NCBI RefSeq assembly: GCF_014490665.1 | Contig: NZ_CP061038.1 | Location: forward strand, 4,796,501-4,860,500 | Length of the DNA stretch: 64,000 bases | Direction of reading: 5' to 3' | DNA from: Sphingomonas alpina | GTDB lineage: Bacteria > Pseudomonadota > Alphaproteobacteria > Sphingomonadales > Sphingomonadaceae | In this document: positions 58,322 to 64,000 of the stretch, piece by piece | Layout of the letters: each line of letters starts with the position of its first letter | Numbering within the stretch: the stretch's first letter is position 1 | Made by a program: the position numbers and the translations under genes | The notes under the pieces: generated by a model | Databases searched by the model: none | Told to the model about the DNA's origin: nothing | What the model saw: only the letters and a program-made list of their open reading frames with translations

Positions 58322-58747
58322 TTGGCTTCAACTTCACCCGTCATTCGCGCGACCGACCCGGAAGAGGTCGAGGCACTGCACAAGCTGGTCCTGGCTTCGC
58401 TCGACGACGATCAGGCGGTCGACACGATCACCATCCCGCTCGCCGGCAAATCGTCGATCGCCGATCATATGGTGATCGCGAGCGGCCGCTCGACGCGCCA
58501 GGTCGCATCGATGGCCTCAAAGCTCGCCGAGAAGATCAAGGGCGAGCTTGGCCGCACCACGCGGATCGAGGGGCTGCCGACCGCCGATTGGGTGCTGATC
58601 GACGCCGGCGACGTGATCGTCCATCTGTTCCGCCCCGAAGTGCGCAGCTTCTACAATCTGGAGCGGATGTGGGCGTTCGGCGATGCACCGCCGGTGCCTA
58701 CTGCGCCGGTGCTCGACGCCGACGCCGATACCGATTCCGACGATTAG
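58322..58747 (+). CDS. rsfS: Ribosomal silencing factor RsfS
   Basis: The 141-residue protein binds L14 and keeps 50S subunits apart in stationary phase. HMVIASGRSTRQVASMASKL, GLPTADWVLIDAGDVIVHLF (here the LPTADWVLIDAGDVIVHLF part) and YNLERMW are conserved. Start is TTG 58322 after AGGAATCG. It sits in the usual nadD-rsfS-rlmH order. Confidence 0.95.
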   Translation: MASTSPVIRATDPEEVEALHKLVLASLDDDQAVDTITIPLAGKSSIADHMVIASGRSTRQVASMASKLAEKIKGELGRTTRIEGLPTADWVLIDAGDVIVHLFRPEVRSFYNLERMWAFGDAPPVPTAPVLDADADTDSDD

Positions 58748-58750
58748 GCC

Positions 58751-59173
58751 TTGCTGCTCCATATCGTCGCGCGGGGTCGCATCGGGAAAAGCCCCGAGGC
58801 GGAACTGGTTGCGCGCTATCTGAAGCGGCTGTCCTGGCCGACCAAGGTCACCGAGCTACCGGACACAGGCGGCAAGCTGCCGGCGCTTGAGTCGCAGACC
58901 CGGATCGTCATGCTCGATGAGACCGGCGACGTGCTGCCTTCGCGCGTTTTCGCCGAGAAGCTCGGACGCTGGCGCGACGATGGCGTGCGCGAGACGCGCT
59001 TCATGATCGGTGCAGCCGACGGCTTCGATGATGGCGACCGTGCCGGCGCCGACCTGCTGCTCTCGTTCGGCCGGGCGACCTGGCCGCATATGCTGGCCCG
59101 CGCCATGCTCGCCGAGCAATTGTGGCGCGCGACGAGCATCCTTGCCAACCACCCCTATCACCGCGAAGGATAG
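58751..59173 (+). CDS. rlmH: 23S rRNA (pseudouridine1915-N3)-methyltransferase
   Basis: The 140-residue SPOUT enzyme methylates pseudouridine 1915. FMIGAADGFDD is the SAM-binding loop, and LARAMLAEQLWRATSILANH with the C-terminal PYHREG form the knot and active site. Start is TTG 58751, 3 bases after the rsfS stop. Confidence 0.95.
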   Translation: MLLHIVARGRIGKSPEAELVARYLKRLSWPTKVTELPDTGGKLPALESQTRIVMLDETGDVLPSRVFAEKLGRWRDDGVRETRFMIGAADGFDDGDRAGADLLLSFGRATWPHMLARAMLAEQLWRATSILANHPYHREG

Positions 59174-59178
59174 GCGGT

Positions 59179-60366
59179 ATGCGGGGCGGCACGAAGCTGT
59201 GGGGATGGATCGCGGGCGTGGCTGCGCTCGCCCTGGCTGCCCAATCACTTCCCGCTCAGGACCAGCGGCAACGCCTGGCCGAGGCCAAGGCGCAGTCCGA
59301 GGCCGCCGCACAGCGCTCCGCCCGGCTCGAGGCGCAGGCCGCCCATGAACAGGATCAGGCGCGTCAGGCGCAGGCGCAGGAGGCGGCCGTCGCCGCGCGC
59401 ATCCAGCAGGCCGAGGCCGATATCGCGGCCGGGCAGGCGCGGATCGAGATCATCCGCCGCCAGCTCGCCCAGCAGCGTGCGCGGCTCGCGCAGCGTCAGG
59501 GGCCGGTCGTCCGGCTGGTCGCGGCATTGCAATCGCTGGCGCGACGCCCCGCCCTGATCAGCATCGTCCAGCCCGGTTCGGTCGGCGACATCGTCCATGT
59601 CCGTGCGGTCCTGTCGAGCACCCTGCCGGTGATTCACGCCCGCACCGCCGATGTCCGGGCCGATCTGGCGCGCTCGCGCCGGCTTCAGGCCAGTGCCGCG
59701 CTGGCGACTCAGGCACTGGCCGGCAGCCGCGCCAGGCTGGAGGAGCAGCGGCTCGCCTTGACCCGGCTTGAGGCTGAGCACCGGCTGCGTTCGCGTGCGC
59801 TCGGGCGCGATGCGCTGTTCGAATCCGATCGCGCCATCGCGCTCGGCGAACGCGCGCGCGATATCGTCGACCTGATGGGCCAGCTCGGCAATCAGGCCGC
59901 GGTGCGCGAGAGTCTCGAATCGCTTCCCGGTCCGCTGCCGCGCCCGCCGCGCCCGGGTGAGGTCGCGTCGCCGGTCGATACGGTGTCCTGGTCGCACGCA
60001 TCTCCACCTTATCGCTTGCCGGTGGTGGGCAAGATCGTCACCGGCCTGGGCGAATTGTCGGATGCCGGCGTGCGCTCGCGCGGGTTGACCATCGCTGCCG
60101 CCGCCGACGCAACCGTGGTGGCACCCGCCGCGGGACGGGTCGCTTATGCCGGTATTTTTCGTGGTTATGGCACGATCGTCATACTCGATCATGGCGCCGG
60201 CTGGACCTCGCTCGTTTCCGGGCTGGGTTCGGCATCGGTACGGGTCGGCGAGAGTGTCAGCCAGGGCGCACCGATCGGCCGGGCCATACGGGGCGACGAT
60301 CCGCGCGTGACGGTCGAACTGCGCCGCAAGGGGCGTGCGGTCGACATGACGCCATTGATCGGATGA
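59179..60366 (+). CDS. envC: EnvC-like murein hydrolase activator with degenerate M23 domain
   Basis: The 395-residue protein has a signal peptide (VAALALAAQSLPAQ), long coiled coils (about 30-125 and 170-215), and a C-terminal LytM domain (about 270-395). It lacks the M23 zinc ligands: AAAADATVVAPAAG stands where HxxxD would be, and VTVELRRKG where HLH would be. This fits EnvC, a non-catalytic activator of AmiA/B amidases. ATG 59179 is preceded by a GAAGGATAGGCGG site. Confidence 0.88.
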   Translation: MRGGTKLWGWIAGVAALALAAQSLPAQDQRQRLAEAKAQSEAAAQRSARLEAQAAHEQDQARQAQAQEAAVAARIQQAEADIAAGQARIEIIRRQLAQQRARLAQRQGPVVRLVAALQSLARRPALISIVQPGSVGDIVHVRAVLSSTLPVIHARTADVRADLARSRRLQASAALATQALAGSRARLEEQRLALTRLEAEHRLRSRALGRDALFESDRAIALGERARDIVDLMGQLGNQAAVRESLESLPGPLPRPPRPGEVASPVDTVSWSHASPPYRLPVVGKIVTGLGELSDAGVRSRGLTIAAAADATVVAPAAGRVAYAGIFRGYGTIVILDHGAGWTSLVSGLGSASVRVGESVSQGAPIGRAIRGDDPRVTVELRRKGRAVDMTPLIG

Positions 60367-60485
60367 GGCGGGGCCAATCCGGCCGCATGCCGGCTGGCTC
60401 ACCCCAGGTTCATCCTTACTGCGCTTTGATCGCGCCGAATTAACCGCTAGAGTTGCGGCAACTGCTCTCCCGATTTGGAAATTTC

Positions 60486-61808
60486 ATGGCTCGTCCCTTC
60501 ATTCAGGCAACTGCGATCGCCGCCGTTCTGGCGATCGTTCCCGCCACGACCGCCGCCATGGCGCAGGTCGATACCGATGCCTATCGCGAGATCGACCAGT
60601 TCATGGACGTCTTCAACCGGGTGAAGGGCGCCTATGTCGACAAGGTCGATGACAAGACGCTGATCAAGGGCGCGATCGACGGCATGCTCGCCGCGCTCGA
60701 TCCGCACAGTGCCTATGAGACCGGGCTCGACTACGACAATCTGCGCATCCAGACGATGGGCAGCTATGGCGGGCTCGGCCTCACCGTCACGTCGGAGGAC
60801 GGCGCGGTCAAGGTGATCGCGCCGCAGGAAGATACGCCGGGCTTCCGCGCGGGGATCAAGTCGGGCGATTACATCACCCATATCGACGGCAAGCTGATCT
60901 ACGGCCAGACCCTGGACGAAGCGATCACCCAGATGCGCGGCACGCCGGGCAGCAAGATCGCATTGACGCTGGTCCGGCCGGGCCGCGACAAGCCGATCGA
61001 GGTGACTTTGGTGCGCGAGAAGATCGTGCAGAAGCCGGTCAAGTGGGAGGTCAAGAACGGGATCGGCATCCTCAACATCAATACCTTCTCGGAAAATACC
61101 GGCGCTGCGGTGAAGGCGGGCATGCTGGGGATCGAGAAATCGCTCGGCAAACCGCCGCTCGGCTATATCGTCGATCTGCGCGACAATGGAGGGGGCCTGC
61201 GCGACGAAGCGATCAACGTCGCCGACAATTTCCTCAATTATGGCGAGATCGTCTCCGAACGCGGCCGCGAAAAGGGCGATATCGAGCGTTTCTACGCCAA
61301 GAACGGCGACCCGTCGCGCGGTCTGCCGGTGATCGTATTGGTCAATTCGGGATCGGCCTCGGCATCCGAGATCGTCGCCGGTGCATTGCAGGATCATCAC
61401 CGCGCGCTGGTCATGGGCGAACGCTCGTTCGGCAAGGGATCGGTGCAGACCGTGCTCGACCTGGGCAATAATTCGGCGCTGCGCCTGACCACCTCGCGTT
61501 ACTACACGCCGTCGGGACGGTCGGTGCAGGAGGGCGGGATCGAGCCGGACATCAAGGTGCCGCAGATCTCCGACCCCGATTTCAAGACGCGTCCGGTGTT
61601 CCGCGAGGCCGATCTGCGCCGTCACCTGATCAACGAGGTCAAGGCCGACAACGCCGTGCTCGAAGAGGATACCAAGGACGATCCGCGCTACAGCGCGACG
61701 CCCGACCAGCTCAAGGCCAAGGGAGTCACCGACTTCCAGCTCGATTATGCGCTGAAAACGATCGCCCGGCTTGGCGCCGCGTCGAAGATGGCGGCATCGG
61801 CAAAATAA
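60486..61808 (+). CDS. ctpA: S41 family carboxy-terminal processing protease
   Basis: The 440-residue protease has a signal peptide (IAAVLAIVPATTAAMA), a PDZ domain (about 90-170, YGGLGLTVTSEDGAVKVI), and an S41 domain with the catalytic Ser in VNSGSASASEIVAGAL and Lys in GERSFGKGSVQTV. CtpA removes C-terminal tails of periplasmic and outer-membrane proteins. ATG 60486 is chosen; a TTG at 60453 is in frame. The stop overlaps the dsbB start (TAATG). Confidence 0.93.
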   Translation: MARPFIQATAIAAVLAIVPATTAAMAQVDTDAYREIDQFMDVFNRVKGAYVDKVDDKTLIKGAIDGMLAALDPHSAYETGLDYDNLRIQTMGSYGGLGLTVTSEDGAVKVIAPQEDTPGFRAGIKSGDYITHIDGKLIYGQTLDEAITQMRGTPGSKIALTLVRPGRDKPIEVTLVREKIVQKPVKWEVKNGIGILNINTFSENTGAAVKAGMLGIEKSLGKPPLGYIVDLRDNGGGLRDEAINVADNFLNYGEIVSERGREKGDIERFYAKNGDPSRGLPVIVLVNSGSASASEIVAGALQDHHRALVMGERSFGKGSVQTVLDLGNNSALRLTTSRYYTPSGRSVQEGGIEPDIKVPQISDPDFKTRPVFREADLRRHLINEVKADNAVLEEDTKDDPRYSATPDQLKAKGVTDFQLDYALKTIARLGAASKMAASAK

Positions 61809-62296
61809 TGGCGCGCACCCGCTTCCAGCTCGCGCACGAGCTTGCCTTCTTCCTGCCGGTCGCGCTCATGGCGGGGGCCTTGCTGTCGCAATATTGGGGC
61901 GGCCTGTTTCCGTGCGAGATGTGCCATTGGCAGCGCTGGCCGCATTATACCGCGATCGCGCTGGCCGGTTTCGGCTTCCTTGTTCCGCCGCCGGCACGGC
62001 GCCTGCTGGTGGTGCTCGCGGCACTTGCGATCGCGGCGAGCGGTGCGATCGGCGTGTTCCATGCCGGGGTCGAATATCATTGGTGGAACGGCATCACGGC
62101 CTGCGCATCGAACATCACCGGCTCGGGCGGCACGCCGCAGGACATGCTCGCCCGGATCATGGGTGCGCCGCTGATCCGCTGCGACGTGGCGCAATGGAGC
62201 CTGTTCGGAATCTCGCTTGCCGGCTTCAATGCGCTCTTTTCACTTGGCGGTGCCGCCACCATCTTGTGGCTGATGGTACAAGATCGACGCAGATGA
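61808..62296 (+). CDS. dsbB: Disulfide bond formation protein B
   Basis: The 162-residue membrane protein re-oxidises DsbA with quinone. Four helices are visible. Cys pair one is PCEMCHWQRWP, and pair two is ACASN and IRCDVAQWS. The quinone source fits neighbour coq7. Start ATG 61808 overlaps the ctpA stop, and its stop overlaps coq7 ATG (ATGA). Confidence 0.9.
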   Translation: MARTRFQLAHELAFFLPVALMAGALLSQYWGGLFPCEMCHWQRWPHYTAIALAGFGFLVPPPARRLLVVLAALAIAASGAIGVFHAGVEYHWWNGITACASNITGSGGTPQDMLARIMGAPLIRCDVAQWSLFGISLAGFNALFSLGGAATILWLMVQDRRR

Positions 62297-62829
62297 GCGG
62301 CTGGAAACCCGGCGACGCGAAACGTGCGACGCACGCCATGATCCGGGTGGATCAGGCGGGTGAATATGGTGCGACGCGCATCTATGCCGGGCAACTGGCG
62401 GTGATGGGTGATCGATCGCCCGCGGCGCGCGCGATCGCCGGCATGGCCAATCAGGAGGAGCGCCACCGCGCCTTTTTCGACGCGATGATCGTCGAGCGCG
62501 GCGTTCGTCCGACCCTGTTGCAGCCCTTCTGGAACGTTGCCGGCTTCGCGCTCGGCGCGGTGACCGCAGCGATCGGTCCGGCCGCAGCGATGGCCTGCAC
62601 CGTGGCGGTCGAGACCGAGATCGACAAACATTATGCCGATCAACTGATCGAACTGGGCGACAGCGATCCGATCCTGTCGGCGGCGGTGCTGGATTTCCAG
62701 GCCGAGGAGGTCGAGCACAGAGAAGCGGCGCTCGCCGCGGGCGCGGAGACGGCGATCGCCTATCCGCTGTTGAGTGCGGTGATCCGCCTCGGCTGCCGCG
62801 TCGCCATCGCCACGGCGAAGCGGATATGA
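62293..62829 (+). CDS. coq7: Demethoxyubiquinone hydroxylase (Coq7)
   Basis: The 178-residue di-iron enzyme hydroxylates 5-demethoxyubiquinone. Iron ligands lie in DQAGEYGATRIYAGQL, NQEERHRAFFD, ETEIDKHYADQL and EEVEHREAAL. The start is ATG 62293, coupled with dsbB. A longer frame upstream overlaps dsbB and is ignored. Confidence 0.94.
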   Translation: MSGWKPGDAKRATHAMIRVDQAGEYGATRIYAGQLAVMGDRSPAARAIAGMANQEERHRAFFDAMIVERGVRPTLLQPFWNVAGFALGAVTAAIGPAAAMACTVAVETEIDKHYADQLIELGDSDPILSAAVLDFQAEEVEHREAALAAGAETAIAYPLLSAVIRLGCRVAIATAKRI

Positions 62830-62893
62830 TGACAGGAATTTTGGAGACGGAAGCGGCGCTGATGCGTTCGACCGTCGGACGGGAGCAAGGCTG

Positions 62894-63307
62894 ATGACAT
62901 TCGCACTCCGCGCGGCGCTGGCCGCGACGATACTGGCCGGCGGGGGCGTCGCGGCCCCGGCTTTTGCGCAGAATGCGCCGCAGAACGGCGTCCTGGTGAT
63001 CTACGGCACGCAGAAATGCCCGACCGATCCGAACGGCAACGAGATCGTGGTATGCGAACGTCGCAGCGCGCAGGAACAGTTCCGCATTCCCAAGGAACTG
63101 CGCGAACTCGAGATCACGCCCGAGAAGCAAAGCTGGGCGGTGCGTGCCCAGGCCAATGATCAGGCCGGCGCGAGCGGTATCGGCAGCTGCACCAATGTCG
63201 GCCCGGGCGGTGGCAGCGGCTGTTTCGTGCAGCAGGCCAATCAGGCGCGGCGCATCAACAAGGACAAGAAGGCGGCCGACAAGCAGGTCCAGGAATCGCT
63301 GCCCTGA
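62894..63307 (+). CDS. Exported hypothetical protein
   Basis: The 137-residue product has a signal peptide (LAATILAGGGVAAPAFAQ) and a soluble part with CPTDPNGNEIVVCERR, FRIPKELREL, and GIGSCTNVGPGGGSGCF, giving four Cys. Similar small proteins are common in sphingomonads; no function is known. Confidence 0.75.
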   Translation: MTFALRAALAATILAGGGVAAPAFAQNAPQNGVLVIYGTQKCPTDPNGNEIVVCERRSAQEQFRIPKELRELEITPEKQSWAVRAQANDQAGASGIGSCTNVGPGGGSGCFVQQANQARRINKDKKAADKQVQESLP

Positions 63308-63343
63308 TCGGGCGTCCCGGCGCCTGGCAGTTGGGTTGACTGC

Positions 63344-64000
63344 ATGACCGACACACAGGGGGGCGGGGACCGGTTCGCGGGCCCCATGCGGTCGCGGTCG
63401 GTTTGTTCCTGCTCGTCTGGCTGTCGTGCATGTGGTTCGGGTCGTCGGAGTATAATCCCAACAATACGACCCGCCTGTTCGCGGCGATTTCGCTGGTCGA
63501 TCAGGGCGATGCGACGATCGACGAGTTCGAGGCGCTGACGATCGACAAGGCGCAGTTCGGCGGTCATTACTACATGGACAAGACGCCGGGCATGACGCTG
63601 ATGGCGCTCCCGGCGGTATGGGCTGCCGACCGGCTGTCGGGCAATGATACCCGCAAGCCGCCGACCGAATTCAACGATCCACGCTACGAGCCTTTCATGA
63701 AATTGCGTCTGCGCCTGGCGGTGGCGACGACGGCGGCCGTGCTCATCGCCTTTGCTTCGGTCCTGCTGTTCGACCTGGCGACCGGCATCACCGGTAGCCC
63801 GCGGGCGGGGCTGGTTGTCGCGCTCGGCTATGCCATGGCGACGCCCGCCTGGGGCTGGTCGACGACCATGTTCGGCCACGCGCCGGTCGGGGCGCTGTTG
63901 CTGATCGCGACCTGGGCGGTGTGGCGCGGCACGTCCGGCACGCGTGAACTCGGCCGCTGGCGCTATCCGTTGATGTTCGGGGCCGCGCTCGGCTGGGCGA
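63344..64000 (+). CDS. Multi-pass membrane protein (glycosyltransferase-like), incomplete and apparently frameshifted
   Basis: From 63370 to the right edge one frame is open and encodes GLFLLVWLSCMWFGSSEYNP, YYMDKTPGMTLMALPAVW, then two more hydrophobic segments. The YxDK(T/A)PG motif resembles membrane mannosyl/arabinosyl-type transferases, such as family 39-like. No start is in that frame; ATG 63344 (MTDTQGGG) is one base off. One extra G in the G6 run at 63358-63363 would join them. The 3' end lies beyond the window. Confidence 0.65.

Noticed and set aside
59179..60366. EnvC-like protein as an active M23 peptidase
   Set aside because: Both zinc-ligand motifs are absent, so it is better called an activator.

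Overview
The window is a high-GC chromosomal segment of an alphaproteobacterium, almost certainly a member of the Sphingomonadales (Sphingomonas-like). The evidence is the gene content. There are two large TonB-dependent receptors, a cysteine-free ribosomal protein L36, and a GapR/DUF2312 nucleoid protein. There are also the small alphaproteobacterial families DUF2093 and DUF1244, and the order ptsP, RodZ-like, CpoB-like, tilS, ftsH. I see no tRNA, rRNA, insertion sequence, prophage or CRISPR array.

Layout. 1-5.5 kb: secreted and housekeeping genes (rpmB, tadA, an OmpA-type lipoprotein, a CNNM/CorC-type transporter). 5.5-5.8 kb: a structured 280-bp intergenic repeat whose inverted second copy lies at 30.4-30.6 kb. 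5.8-10.9 kb: purD and xseA, which share their start codons head to head, then a DUF2093 protein and an M23 peptidase. 11.1-19.4 kb: an accessory-looking cluster of one very large TonB-dependent receptor, three cytoplasmic enzymes that each carry TPR-like repeats (a PAPS-type sulfotransferase, an Asp/Asn beta-hydroxylase-like protein, a 2OG-Fe(II) oxygenase), and a small secreted cysteine-containing protein. I regard this as the best candidate for an undescribed system: a protein- or peptide-modification pathway tied to outer-membrane uptake. 19.5-30.2 kb: clpB, a second TonB-dependent receptor, a penicillin-acylase-family hydrolase, an M16 peptidase and a small conserved protein. 30.6-37.7 kb: purEK, gpmA, an M14 carboxypeptidase, a DUF4136 lipoprotein, rpmJ with a HAD hydrolase, pyk and DUF1244. 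37.7-45.4 kb: an amidohydrolase, gapR, yebC and a ruv region in which ruvC and ruvA are separated from ruvB by three exported-protein genes. 45.4-54.9 kb: a LysR regulator divergent from a phzF-like gene, then ptsP, rodZ-like, cpoB-like, tilS and ftsH. 55-64 kb: a DUF3667 membrane protein divergent from proA, then an unusually compact run (ParE-like remnant, nadD, rsfS, rlmH, envC, ctpA, dsbB, coq7) and the beginning of a multi-spanning membrane protein that leaves the window.

The core genes make purines (purD, purE, purK), drive lower glycolysis (gpmA, pyk), make proline (proA), NAD (nadD) and ubiquinone (coq7), maintain ribosomes and tRNA (rpmB, rpmJ, tadA, tilS, rsfS, rlmH), repair DNA (xseA, ruvABC), control proteins (clpB, ftsH, ctpA) and support the envelope (envC, RodZ-like, CpoB-like, OmpA lipoprotein). 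Several genes appear shifted by one base. Those at about 3.7, 40.8/41.0 and 63.36 kb each coincide with a short C or G run, so uncorrected homopolymer errors must be considered beside real mutation. The starts of the LysR and ParE-like genes are also unclear, but with no such run.
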